Assembly (NCBI RefSeq): GCF_000002995.4
Contig: NW_025062479.1
Location: forward strand, 12,629,721 to 12,693,720
Length of the DNA: 64,000 bases
Reading direction: 5' to 3'
DNA from: Brugia malayi
Lineage: Eukaryota > Nematoda > Chromadorea > Rhabditida > Onchocercidae
A program made the position numbers and the translations under genes. The stretch's first letter is position 1, and every line of letters begins with the position of its first letter. Positions 49,008 through 62,400 of the stretch are shown here, one piece after another. The notes under the pieces were generated by a model, which worked only from the letters and a program-made list of their open reading frames with translations, did not search any database and was not told the origin of the DNA.

Positions 49008-50573
49008 GTTATAAATAAATTCGATGAAGAGCTTGCCAAATATAAACGCTTTGAAAAGGGTTAGTATTCTCGTCAATCTCTTTCTATTTTGTTATTAGAG
49101 CTCGGTTATTCTGATTTTCCAATCAAAGTTTTGTTGAATACTTCTATAATTTTTCTTGTCGAAAATTGAAACATCTGATGGATTCTGATAAATAAAATGG
49201 AGTTTAAAGTGTGGGGTTTACCACCATATCCTGCGTCGACGTGAGAAATCCCCCTTTTCATAAGTGATGCGTTCAACAAAAAAGATACTTTTGAAAAAAC
49301 GGACCGGTTTGCAGAAGTTAATGAGTCTTCATGTTAATATATCTGTTGCTATTAAATTTTTTGGATTGTAGTAGTTTATTCCACTTTGATTAGCATTGTT
49401 TATTTTTATCATATATATTTACAGATCGCGAAAAAAATATTCGTAATCGACAAAAACTTGAGGGACAGTTAACGGAAAATAAACTTGTGAAAACTGTAAC
49501 TTTTCCTTTGTTTCCTTATTTTCTTTGTAACTTCCAGTTAGCTAGCTTTAGTTTTTTATATGTTTGTGGTGTATTCATCAATAACATATCTAATATGTGG
49601 ATTAAATGATGATTACATCGTTATATCTTTTTCGGAGAATGACAGAGGGATGGAAGGTCAGTGTGATATTTTGCAATTTTTGTTTTAATTGGCTTAATTC
49701 TTCTTTTTTTATAGAGCTTTGCCATGTTCATGCTTCATATATCGATTTATGTTTTCTTTATCTAATTGTTTCGTTTTTATAAATGTTAGGAAAAGACCAT
49801 AAATAATACAGAATCAAAAGGTTTGTTGAGAGATTTTGTGGGATTAAAAGCTAATTTCAAGAATAAAATTACTTCACAGTTTATGCATTTCAGGAGCTTG
49901 ATCTTCTAGAAGAAGGTGCAACAGTATACAAATTGATTGGACCAGTGCTATTTAAACAAGATCTTACCGAAGCAAAACAAAATGTTGAAAAACGTATAGA
50001 TTATATCATAGCTGAAATGTAAGCTTTTTTTATTTTCACTATCATAGTTTACTGCAATAAATTTTAGATCTGATAAGCTATAAGTTATAACGGACGAGAA
50101 ATGATTGGTTTAATAACAAATTTGGTAATTCTTTAGTTTAGTAGATTAAAATCAAAAATTTAATTTGCATTTAATGTTTTTAGAGGAATGGATTAGTACT
50201 ATTTTGAGATATCAAGTCTTATGTATTGTCTGAAAAACTATAAAATGTGTGTTTCATATCGTAGGAAAGTTCTTTTTGTGCACTCTCGCACAGTCCATTT
50301 AAGTATTTCACAGGTTTTTCATAGTTAGTGACGGATAAAGTACTTGGTAGAGTCCAAAATTGATTATATTAATTTTTAGACAACATATAAAACTTAATAT
50401 TGATACTTGTTTATGATACCGAGCTGTTTTGTATTAACATATTACCAACTGAAATAAATTATAGAAGTCGACTAGAACAAGCGATAGCAGATGCTGCAAC
50501 AAAACAAGAAAATCAGAAGCAAACAGTGATGAGGTTACAAAATGCAGTAACTCAGCGGTTCCGGACTAAATGA
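48996..50573 (+). CDS. pfd-6: Prefoldin subunit 6
   Basis: Four exons: 48996-49059, 49425-49495, 49894-50018, 50465-50573, in phase, 122 residues, the usual size. Beta-type prefoldin features: an N-terminal coiled coil (FDEELAKYKRFEKDREKNIR, RQKLEGQLTENKLVK), the central hairpin LLEEGATVYKLIGPVLFKQD, and a C-terminal coiled coil from KRIDYIIAEISRLEQAI onward. Known role: one of four beta-type subunits of the hexameric cytosolic chaperone that hands nascent actin and tubulin to the CCT chaperonin. The start is the second of two identical ATGs created by the 89-bp duplication; only this one continues into the frame. Confidence 0.94.
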
Positions 50574-50676
50574 TTGCAAAGTATTTGAAGTGATTTTTGT
50601 TCAACGTGTTGTTATCGTTGGCTTTTTTAGATTATAAAACTTTATCCTTAATCAAAATTCTGAATCGATACTAGTA

Positions 50677-50696
50677 ATTGCTTTTCGAAAAGCAAT
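50677..50696. repeat. 20-bp perfect palindrome
   Basis: ATTGCTTTTCGAAAAGCAAT reads the same on both strands, about 100 bp after the prefoldin 6 stop. Without a loop it cannot form a stable hairpin; it could be a dyad binding site. Confidence 0.8.
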
Positions 50697-51086
50697 GATT
50701 TTATGCTCAGGAATTAGCGGCTCAATATATATTTAAAGCGTAAATTATCTGTGATGCTTAATTGAGCCGTGAGAAGTTTGTATCTGAGTATTATTTTACG
50801 ATTCAAAAGTTCACTTTGGAGTTATGGTACATGAAAGAGCTAGTTGCGTTTCGCGCTAACGCCATGGTACATTAGGACTAAAATTTTTTCATAAACATCT
50901 GTTAACTAAATTTTCCTATAATTTATGTACATTACCCTCTGAATGTTAAAACTACAGAAGTTGAATAGTGCTCTTTTGTTTTAATAAGATATCAAATCTT
51001 AAGAAATTATTCAAATAGTTTTTTAATTTTGTGTGGACTTTGAATTCATTGTTAGTCATGAGAAAAGATGTATAACGTTTTGAAAA

Positions 51087-51102
51087 ACACACACACACAC
51101 AC
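51087..51102. repeat. (AC)8 microsatellite
   Basis: Eight uninterrupted AC dinucleotides in the spacer after prefoldin 6. Confidence 0.9.
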
Positions 51103-51805
51103 GAAAACTTGATAGATGATACGATGTGACACCTTATATCAATTTGTGAATCCCTTTTACTGCAGTAAACTCATATTGCTTTTATTCTTTTTTCTTTTCT
51201 TTATTCATGAAATAATTATTTTTCTTCGCTTTATTTTTTCCTGTGAAGTGTCGATAATTCTCGAATTTATTTTTATTATTTTAATCTCTTTGGGAAACTT
51301 GATTTTAATGTGTAAGGATTGATAGAAGCGAATAATTCGGATGTCTTTTGTCTTCCAGAAGTCACCGTTTTTCCTAAAAATGTAAGAATGATTTATAGTA
51401 TTGAAGGTATTTCCGACATGGCCTCGATTTCTATTTGTTATTTTTTATTAACCGCATACAATCAGACAATTTATAGCTTTTTTTTTAAAATTTAATTTAA
51501 AGGAGGATTTCCTCATATAACGCTTTAAAATTTATGTCTCTGCAAAACTTTAGAAAAATTGGTTTCTTACAAATACTAATTTCCCATATAAATCTTTTAG
51601 TGTCGCCATTATTGTCTCACTATTTTGAAGTCTTCTGTTCTCCTTCCACTACCACAGAAATCATTTCCCTCCTAAAACCTAACTAATATTCTTTTCTAGT
51701 TTTACGTAAATGTAGTTTTACTGATCTACTATAAATTCTAGATCTCGGCAGATAGGTCAGATTTAGTTGGGCTGAATTTTAGCTATCGAAATGATGACCT
51801 TGAAA

Positions 51806-53580
51806 TTAATAGTCTTGTTGTATATGCCCTCCTGTTCTAAGACGGTTGAAATATCGTAAAAATATAGACTTGTAACCCACTTCCAACCGCATCCTTTCGG
51901 ATGTGTTGCAACTCTTGTATTGACTTCCGGATGAATCGGATGCAGAAGGATCAGTACCTTCGGCTTCCCTTTGTTGGGATTTCACCGTCCTCACTGTTGG
52001 CATGATATTTGCGCCGATGGATAACGCATCATGTTCCTTGGTTAAAATTATCTTTTTCGATCTTGCGGGTGCCTGATCCAGATCTGTTTGTTTAAGTAAG
52101 ATAGTTGAAGCTCTTTCCCGCGGCACTTTACTCTTTCTTGTTCTGACTTCATACTCCATGCTGGAGTTACATTCTCGCACATCCGTCCCATTCCTAACAC
52201 TGGCTTCGCCCTCAACCCTGAGAGTTTGAGTGGATGATTCGGAATACCTGCTTGGCTGTGTTTTTTCTACATGGACTGATACAGGTCTGGATTTCCTTCT
52301 CCGATCTGACACTTCCCTTGTTCCACTTTTTTTCTCTTGTGATTGAGTATTTCGCGTTTTGCAATATTTTGCTATTATTTTTTCTCCGTTTTCGGTCATC
52401 GAATGTCTGGAATCGTTTTCTTGTTCATTAATTGCCTCATCATCTTCATCTCCGTCTTGTTTGATCACTTCAGTACTTCCGATTTTGGTCCCTGTTGTAA
52501 TTTCTCTTTTAGGAGGTCAAATATAAATTTGATACTCCTTATTCTTAGCGTTAACAGTAGACCTGGTATTCAACATTTTTCGAAGTATTGTAATAGGTTT
52601 TAATAAAACAATAAAGATCTTTCTTTTATTCAATGATTAAATCAAAATAGGGAAAAGACTAGTTTTAAAGTGAAGCAGTAAACTTAGTAGTAGTTGGGAG
52701 CTATTTTGGAATTTATATAATGTCTTACCTTGTCCACAGTTTTTAATAACTATTTCAACATTTTCTCCAATGTTGTAAGCCTAAAACGGAAAGATTAGAT
52801 GATTCTAGTTTTAAAATAGAGAAGATTCTGGAACATATCACGCATATTTCCACCGCTGGCAAGCATGCATCGCGGTAAAATATTCCAGAATCTCGATGAG
52901 ATATTCCCATTGGAATTAACGGGAAATAAATCTAGTGGTAATTTAGAAAACATACGACATTAAGGTTTTCATCGAATCGAACATGATCCTTTACACTACT
53001 TCCAGTTGGTTTCGCGTTTGTAAGATCATGCTCCTAAATTTAAATTAAGTCAACACTTAATGCTACTGATTAAGGGGAATATTCAAAGCATGCGACTTGT
53101 ATTGATTAACTAACAAGAATGTGTAATTTAGGACATTCAATAATGAGTGGTCCTTTGAACTGGAATGCTGAAGCATCGAATGGCTCCGGCAAGTATTTTC
53201 CTTCTTCTTCGGGCGGTGGCTCCGCTCGCCTGCAGTTCTCGATCAGACTTTTCGCTAGTTCATCTTCCGTTGCTCCTATTCAATAATATTGTTAGCTATT
53301 AACAGACATATTCACCACTTGATCTTTTCTAACGATAACTACTGATCAGAAACTTTGTCATGTAAACGTGTCCTCTGTGTCTGTCGGAAATCAGCGGTAC
53401 TACTAACAGACCATCATTCTGAATAATTTTAATCAGACATTTTTATTTTTACATTTTTTAGTTATATGAACACCAACCGCTTTTTTGGCAACAGCAGTAT
53501 ATAACAACAATGATAAAAAGAGAGGTAAGAATAATCAATATAGGTACACCTATAACTAAAACTAGGATGATTGCCAGCAT
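51806..53580 (-). CDS. Single-pass membrane protein with a long charged tail, unknown function
   Basis: I do not recognise a family. Exons as read: 53580-53478, 53418-53343, 53275-53115, 53033-52956, 52780-52729, 52503-51806, about 389 residues. The first encodes a strong membrane helix (MLAIILVLVIGVPILIILTS) ending in a Cys cluster (CCCQKSG). Later exons carry LISDRHRGHVYMTK, KYLPEPFDASAFQFKGPLII and HVRFDENLNV; these look conserved and probably cytoplasmic. The last exon is long, charged, Ser/Thr/Arg-rich and disordered. Exons two to six keep phase, but joining exon one to exon two breaks the frame by one base at a run of six As, so the donor, an extra exon or an assembly error needs resolving. 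The true N-terminus may lie further upstream. Confidence 0.6.
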
Positions 53581-53593
53581 CGTTCCTCCACTT

Positions 53594-56299
53594 CTGAAAA
53601 ATTTATTACTATTGAAACTCTTTTTATTCATATAATGCTTACACGGTCTTTTATAATCTAGCAGGAAATTTTATAAAATCTTCAGGAATCATATGTTATT
53701 AGATTATGAAGAGGATGATGTTAACATTGCTTATGTACGTCACTTTGCTGATTATTTAATCTTATTGGATTTGTTACGAAATCACAGAATGATATTGAAA
53801 GTAGATTTCGGAAATTTCCCTAACATATATGAATTATTTTTTTCTCATCCTTGCAGTAATTTTCTGTCTCTGCTGATATAATTCATTGTAAAAGTTATCC
53901 TTATTTGGAAATATTTGCTGGAAATTTCAAAGAAAGAGAACTGTTGAATAGGCTTACCCCGGTTGAAAAACTTAATGTTTTAACCTTGAATAAGGCATTG
54001 GCAATTTTGTTTGTAAGATACAATTTCGGGTTCTTAGACGGTAATGAAACACATTGTACGTCGCTTCACTGAAAAGACCATGTTTGAAATAAAATCCAAC
54101 TTTAAAAAAAGTATGGGGAATTTACTGAGCTTATCATATTCGTTCATCACATTCTTTAGGAGTGTAGCTTTAGCAGAGTGATATCAAATCTCTCTTGGTA
54201 TTATTGATATAACGAAATTTATTTTTTAGAACTTCCTAATTCATAGAGAGTGGAAAAGAAGCTAAAATATGTGAAGTACTGTAGTGTCAATAACGTACTA
54301 TCCAGTCTGTTCACAAAACAACAAATTAAGTTTGTTATTGAGATAGATGAAGTGAATTTTTCGTGCGTTAATTTTGGATAGAAATTCAGATTTGCGAGTG
54401 TGTGGAACAGTTAAATGATAAATTGGTTTTCGTCGTTTATAATATATGTTATAATTGCCAGGATCCAGCTGTGAGGCTCGAAAAAATTTTTTTGAATTTA
54501 GAATTTTAAATTTAGCGTGTATTCGTTGCAGAACGTCATGAAATATACATTATATCTAATACAAGAATGTGAATGATTGGATGCTAGCAATGTGTAACTT
54601 TTCAAAACTTTACGAATACATTGGTTTCAGAGTTATTAACTAATTACTGATCACGTGATCTAAATAATACGTTAATTAAAGTGAGTTGTCCAATAAATTA
54701 GTAATGGCGAGTGAATCAGCAACACAGGTGTACTCGAAGAGTTAAGATGGTTAACTTCGCAATTACTATCTTACAATACAATCATCAGCATGTAGTTTGA
54801 TAATACATTTGACACGTATAATCATTTGATGGGAGCAGTTCTGCAAGAGTAATTAGTACCTTCGGTTTATCGGTGATTCTCCTAAAACTAATTATAAGAT
54901 GAATGTAAACAGAAAACGTCTGATATTCAGCTTTCTAACATTTCACGGTCTTCTATCAAGAAAAATAAATTAGGTAACGTCTTGCGTGTGGCCTGAAAAA
55001 ATATAGCAATCTAAAACTGAATAAATAAAGGAGTAGGTTCGAGTTAAGGTTATGGACACAGATTGGTTGAGAGAAAAGGGCGATTACAATGTCTTCAAAA
55101 ATCTTACTTTTATTTGTTGGAATTTATAGGTAATTCTCTAGCATTAACTCAAGTGTAAAAATGTCCCTACAACTGGCCAAGAGTTAGAATGTGTACGAAG
55201 AAAGTCAACAATAAACATTAATAGTAGCTGGATCTACTGGCTAAGCTACTTCTTCCATTCCATGATTACACCTCATTTTTCATCTTTCGAATCTGTTCAG
55301 ATTCCCTAACTGTGTTGGCTTCATTTGGCAGTCAACGGGTATTTCGCTAAGTTGCTGTATTCATGTTCCGAGATAACCCAAGGTGGTTTGCCTGGAATCT
55401 AGGCAGTGACAAGGGTAAGACAGGTGGTATTTAATCTTAAACAACTTAAAATTAATTAGTAAAGGCAGAGTAATCAATACAGCTTTTCATACAGCAAAGA
55501 AGTTGCACGTATACAAAGGACCTACTTCTGTTGAATATTTTATATGACAGCTGTTGTGAAAGCATTGTAGAAACTTTGCATATTGAACTTTGTTTTCTGC
55601 AAACTAATAAACTAATGAATAATGCGTAATGACTTACATGAGACGACAAGTCGGATTTTAAGTGTGCTAGTTTCCTGGTGAAAAGTGCTTTGTCAATGGG
55701 TGTGTTGTTTTAACGCACCAATGTGTTTTACATTTTTAAATTTACTTAAAGTTCTGTTCATTACTTTGTAGCATATGTCAAGATTTTCTAAAGCTAATAG
55801 AAACCTCAATAGCTGTATGCCTGGCAATAGTAGTTGGATACAAATAAAGTTATAAAGACGATGATAACATTAACCGCGAAAATAAAGCAGTTGCTTCTAC
55901 CACCGTGCATTGCAGAAAATTGTAATAACAATCGTTTAAGTACCTTATTGTTTATATGCGTTTCGCTGTCTAGAATTTGCATAATTAAAAATTTGGCAGC
56001 ATTGAAGGAATGAAATATTAAAACAAATTGAACTAAAGTTTAAGTGGGACGTAAGGAAGGTAGGAGGAGGTCGATGTGAATGGATAAAGTATGTGATATT
56101 CTTGACTCAGATCTCCAATGAGAAGGTAATATTCTATATCTTCAAATAAGCTTCATCGATCTGAGAGATAAAACACGTTCCATATGGGCGATTTTCATGA
56201 TATAAAACATTGGTTTAGTAAGGGAGCAGGGATGCAGGATAAATATAACTGAACCTGTCAACGTTATACTTTATGACATAGGAACAGTGTTTCCGAGCT
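53594..56299. other. Spacer between divergent membrane-protein and INTS1 genes
   Basis: AT-rich with no supported coding. Frames such as 53693-53881 and 55452-55649 lack good starts, splice sites or family resemblance. Missing 5' exons of the membrane protein could lie here. Confidence 0.5.
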
Positions 56300-56359
56300 G
56301 ATGAAAGTCAGAAATAATCAATCCCTTAATCAATCCCTTGATTATTTCTGACTTTCATC
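56300..56359. repeat. Perfect inverted repeat, 22-bp stem, 16-nt loop
   Basis: GATGAAAGTCAGAAATAATC begins the left arm (56300-56321), which pairs exactly with 56338-56359. It is 85 bp upstream of the INTS1 start codon and about 65 bp before its likely leader acceptor. Confidence 0.88.
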
Positions 56360-56444
56360 TTGATTTTTTGATTTTTTTTTATTCGGATGAGTTTAGTGCC
56401 AAATCCAAAATTACGAAAATTTCAGTGAATTTTAAAGGCAAAGC

Positions 56445-59400
56445 ATGAGCAAACAAGGACATAAAACAAGAGCAAACTTACCAGCTGGTGGATTTTTGGC
56501 GATTGGACGTGATGTCACATCAACTTCCGATACCAGTCGCTCAAAACCTCAAATTCATAAACGGGAATTGCCACAGGTTAATTCTATAGTAATTGTTGGT
56601 CGTAATTTCCATTTGCGATTTTAATTTCCGAATCTGTATTTGCAAGTTTTTTGTTCCTTTCATTCACTGTGTATTCATAGAACTCATTTTGTTTAAATCC
56701 GAATTATTTTGGTTGTTTCTTCGAAAAAATATTAAAATATTAGATAAGAATTCAGCTAAGAGATTAACCTACAGAAAAATAATGACTTAATATGATGAAG
56801 TACGATTATCTCTCATTTGCCTAACATCACTTAGTTATTGTTCTATCCCTAGGGAAACTTTTTCATATAAGTCGTCATACTACCTTATTTTTTTCACACT
56901 GGATGTTGCAGGATAACACTTTACCATTGCACGTTACTGAGTAAAAAGGTTGGAGGAATTTCAAATCTTTATCTAACTTATTTCAGTATAATTGTTTGGT
57001 TACAGTTATCAAGTGGTGCTTTGAAGAAGCCTCGTCTTGACTTTTCTGGGAAACTTCTTTCCAGTACTCCATCAACGAGTTCCGTCAAGCGTGCCGAAGT
57101 CGACGATTCAAGATGGCGTAGTTTCTGTGCGGAAGTAAGCGCTTTTCTATGCAATAGAAATATGGTATTATGCACAATTTCGCGTAATCTCGAATCCTGG
57201 AAAGGTATTTTGTGGTTCTAGTAATGACAGCAATATGTTTTCGCATCTTTGGGAACATTTTGCTTTGCAGATCAGTAGGACAGTTGAAAGATTCTTTTTT
57301 GTAGCACAGTTATAGCAAATGGATGAACTATCCAACAAACATACTGTCTGCAGTTTGATTTATGTCTTTTTGGATATACTTCAGATACAAATAGAACCTA
57401 AACAGTTATTGGCATCGCTGGAATCGGCGAAAGAGAAACAAAAGCCACAAAAAGCCGCACGACTGATATGTGCTGCAGTACGAGAAATCATTGATCACCG
57501 TAAAGAAACCGGTAGTTGGGTTGAGGAGCCAATTATGTGTTCAGCACTTATGCTCTTCGTAAAAATGAATACCTCATTTTTGTTGGTAACTAGTCTTTAT
57601 CTGATATCATAGATTAAAAATAAGGGAAAAGATTGATGATTAGCATTACGAATATTTTTTCTTTGGGACTTATGACCAATTGGTTAACTCTGTGAATATG
57701 GACTGAATCAATTGGAAATAATTACTAGGAGAATTACATAGTTAGAGTTTTGTAATCTATCTGGTTACTCTTCCCATTTATTGTAAACGTAAGACTTACT
57801 GTTTATTTTTATATTTTTAGAACTATTCTTTGAGCAGGTTAATAACAACACATTGTTGAATCAAACTGATGTAATGTTTTTTTTTTTTTTCTTGAAATTC
57901 TTGAAATTTCTCAGACATGTGTCCAACATGCAGTGTTATTTCTGTAGACTTCATGTCCCAGTATGTTGAATTGAATTGATGTTGAAGAACTTAACTTTAT
58001 TGCAGCCGCACGAAGAATTGATCGAGGTACTTTGTTCTCTACTATCAACGAATTTCCCGACTTCTTCGCCTGGCTCAGCAATGGCTCCTTTGCGTATTTT
58101 TTTATTTCTTAATCTAATCTTTATTCGTTATTTTTCCGGTTGATTTCCTAACTGGTCGTTGGCTTTTGAAATTTTCACATGATATATAGAGTCTAAAAGT
58201 TGAAAAGCCAAAAAGAACTGAGAAACTGGTGCATGAAATGGGTCAGACAGCTGACATTCAGTAGTTCTTTTAAAAGGCAATGCTTCATTTGCTAGATTTG
58301 CAGCGTACTGTTGCAATTTCATTGAATTATACGTTTTAACAAGTTTTCAATTTTAGTAATGATATTATATGCGAATATTTTTGTAGTGTTATACAAACTT
58401 TTGATGGGGGCGACCGATTGGAACTGGCGGTTGGTTGAAAGTTTTATTGATGATAGTTTGCATGAAAGACAATGGAGTGATCGACCATCAGTAGATGGCT
58501 TGATTGTGAATATCATAACAGCTTTTGGTACTCGGATCCCTCACGAATCAATGTATACGGCGTGTGATTTGACTTATCCGGAACGTTATCGGACTGTGGT
58601 AATAACTTTCAGCCTGGATCAGAATTATCTAGAGATATGTGATATAATTAAACGGGATATTTGTGTCGACATCCGATACAAATATTGACGAACAGTTTTC
58701 ACCTGTTCTATTTTAATCAAAAAGTTCTCCTTTTTTAAGCTTTCTGTGTAATATTTCATCCCACATATTGTTTGGGTTGAAATTTATTATGAAGGAATAA
58801 TCTTAGGCAACTTTCCAAAGATTTTTATTATAGGCTGAAATAAATCGATTTACAAAAGTGAGTGACAAGGAGCAGAAAATTGATGCGTTTGTGATGCAAA
58901 TGAGAGATATATGTGAACGGAAAGGCGAAAGTGCGCCAAGAAATTTATTGAAGACAATGTGTACATGTGCGGGAAATGGAAACGTCAGATTATTGGCTGC
59001 ACGAAAAATGGATTCATGGTTGCTGAATGGGAAGGTATGTAATTGGTAATGAAATATTCTATTATAGAAATGTGATATTAGTCGAGATGATCATAAGATA
59101 GTTATCATACATTATTAGTATGTTACTGTTGTCTTTTATTATTTATAGAATACAGCTTTGTTTTTGTCTTTGTTTGGTTTTAACTTTCTCGATTTTAATT
59201 ATACTTTTTTTAATTCTGTTACTGTATAAGTATATTAGTATGTAATGTTTTCACATCCGACATAATGCTCGTACCATAATGTTAAAGGAGTACATTAATC
59301 AATTAAAATGTGACAGTAATTAAAAATGAAATATTGGGATTTGCTTACTCAAAGTAATCTGGAATTTGATGGACTTGTTTACTTTCTTTTTCCTGATAAA

Positions 59401-62400
59401 ATATCATTTAGTTCTTTTTTTATAGCTTCAAAGATACGCCATGGAATTACTTCTATGGATTGCAAGTAATATAGGCCAGGGTGAGCTTACCGAAGAAGAT
59501 AGTGAAACATTAAGCTCTTTACTAAAATTACGGGCATTGAAAAGCAAACAAATCAATATCTTATTCAATATCGCCTTAAAGTAAGTGATAGTTTATATAG
59601 TTGACTTTCACATTCTCTTCTATTTTCTGCCCAAGAAAACTAGGTGTAGTTTCTGAATAACATGTATGAATGGAACGAAGTCGAAAGTGAGTTTGAAGAT
59701 CATACAATAATCATCTCATTATTGGTTAATATTAAGAGGGATTAATAATTAATGAACACTACTTTGATCCTGTTCATCTGAAATCCTCTTTATTATATGG
59801 TCATATGTGAAAAATTAGCCGTTTTGTAAGACTTTTATATGGCTTCCGTTGAAAGTTCCTATGGAAGAAACTTGAAATGTCAGTTAACGGTACTGTCTGT
59901 ATTAATTTTTTTCAGGGAAATACTGAACAGTGACAAAGAAATGATTTCTTCCGTAGCAAAATTATTATTATCAAATGAATTCTCGGCGAATCGTTTCCCG
60001 TACAATATGACAATGATACATTCATTATTTTCCTTCGACAACCATTCTGCATCCAAAGTAACTAAAATTATGAAGATTATCGTTACCAGGATCTAGAGCT
60101 ATTGTTGGAAAATCGGATTGTTTTACCTATTATTAGGCTTTCTATTCAATAATTGCATTACTATTATTCATTTATTGTTTTCAGATATTTATATTTGAAG
60201 AGCCAGATCAAAGTAATAATGATGGACAGACAAAGTTCTTATTCGAGAGTGAAAAACATGTTAGCTTTATCTCTGCACCATTCATTCTAGGTTATAGCAC
60301 GGGAAATTGCTCAAATGCTCGCAGCTAAAGAGGAATATCTGCGAATATCTAGAACATTTCTTCGAGAATTTGTACGATCATTGTTACGAATGGATTTCGA
60401 TTTTGCTCTTTTCACTTCCCATTTGTTCAACGCCGCAACTGAAGATTTCTCAGTTTTAGCCATTCCCGTAGGATACTTTCTTTTTTTTCCTTAATAACAT
60501 TACTTATTTGACTTTTTATGTACATGTTACATCTATCCTCTAATACTTGAACTAATTATGTAAAAGCAGAAGATACTTAAGTTGTGTAGAATAATTGTTG
60601 TTTTGTAAATATCTTTTTTTTTTTTTTTTTTTCTAAAGCATTCTAACCACTTAAATTCAGACTTTCTTCTTTAAATCGTTGATTGACTTCTGTGTGATGC
60701 TACCATTTTTGGCAATAACACCTACTATTCGAGAAGCATCTCAACAGCGACGCAGTGCTAATGGCAATTTGACGCAAACCCATATTGATGCTTTGCAGAA
60801 GTTTGCAATCTTTGTTATTTCTTTCCGTGAAACATTTCTGTTTACATTTCTTGATGTCTTTTTCATCAGATTTAGACAGCTTCCGGCTGTTCATGTTATA
60901 AAAGGCAAAAAAGGAAATGTTATTGAATATATGGTGTAGTAATATATATAAGAGCTTTTCTTTGCTTTAAATTAATCGCATTTTTTCTTCCAGGTTTTAT
61001 GCTGATTTAAGAAATTTCTTCGAAATTTGTACATGTTTTTTTTGCAAACATTGTGAATTATGCACCGATAATCGTCTATTTGTTTACTCATACTATCGAA
61101 TCCTTTATTTGGCCCCAGTTAGTATTTTGAACTTTTTAATCCTTTTTTTTAGCTAGAAAAAATTCAATTATTTCATAATCTGCTCATTTTCTTACCGTTT
61201 AACGTAAAAGCGCAGCTGTGAACCACACTATATTATGTTTGAGTAGATTACTACATATTTGTCTCTTGGAATATTTATTTATGATTTATTAATTACATCA
61301 TGCACTGTGAGTTGTGAAATTAGCGAGACGGCATAAACACATAAGACTTTTGTAGTTTGCAGCTGTCCCAAATTACTAGGAGCTGGAGAATTAATAATTG
61401 TTAGTATTGGATGGTTTAGGTTACTTATTTTAACAACACATCGTTATTTGAGAAGGAAAATTTATTTTTGATCTTTTTCATAACAAATTTATCGTACAGG
61501 CTGAGTATTACGCTAGTATCGATCAGTGGCCGATTGAAGCAGATGTAATGCAATATATGCGTGTTATTTCCGATGTTCCTATCAGTGAACAGTTACTGTG
61601 CACAATACTGGAGGCTGGTTCTGATCCCTCAGTTCCAATTGATGCTGCAGATACGATTGATATTATTGAGAATCTCACAAAACGAGCTTCGTTGTCTTCT
61701 ACGTTAACAGGTTAGCTCGTTTTTATTGCTATTTCACCAAATTCAACTCAGACTAAGAATAGCATTAACCTGTTGATTTTCGTCAGTCGGCAATACTAAT
61801 GAGCACAAATGAGCGGAATAATTTTGCATTCACACTGTGTGTTTTATAGAAATCGGAAAATACATCAAAAAATATATCCCTATCTATAAAGTACGAGATG
61901 CATAAGATATTTTTTCAGAGAAATAAAAAAAAAAAAAAACATGGTGCAAAGTGTTGCCGATTAAGTTCAGTAGTTTAAATTATATAGTGCTAAAGCGATT
62001 AAATAATCTTGATTGGTGAACTTAGGAGGTCGATTTCTTTTGGTAAATATTAACATAAGTAATGATTTCGTTGAAGAAAATTAACGATATTAGCCGCCAG
62101 TCATTTTTCACAAAATTAATCGGTCATTTATAGGTGGCAGTATGGTTCCAATCAGCACCTCTATTCTTTTGGAAACTGTATTCAGAATAACGGAATACAA
62201 ACCACCGCCAACTTTCAACGTTCAGGAGTGAGTGTTCTTTTGTAAAAAAATTCCCTATAATAACTTAAGCATTCTTAAATCTGTACCCGTTACTTCTTCA
62301 GTGAAGATCTTCCGCCATTGGCTGTTAAAACGTTGTATTGGAAGGCATGGCTCATTTCTTTGATATGGACATCATTGAACACAGATACATTGGTTAAGGA

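Larger units (their letters stand above)
50574..51805. other. Spacer between convergent prefoldin 6 and the membrane protein gene
   Basis: No supported gene. It holds a 20-bp palindrome (50677-50696) and an (AC)8 microsatellite (51087-51102). The frame at 51116-51322 is almost all Ile/Leu/Phe, typical of chance AT-rich translation. Confidence 0.6.

Noticed and set aside
51116..51322. Hydrophobic 68-codon frame after prefoldin 6
   Set aside because: Almost pure Ile/Leu/Phe from AT-rich DNA, no splice sites and no similarity.
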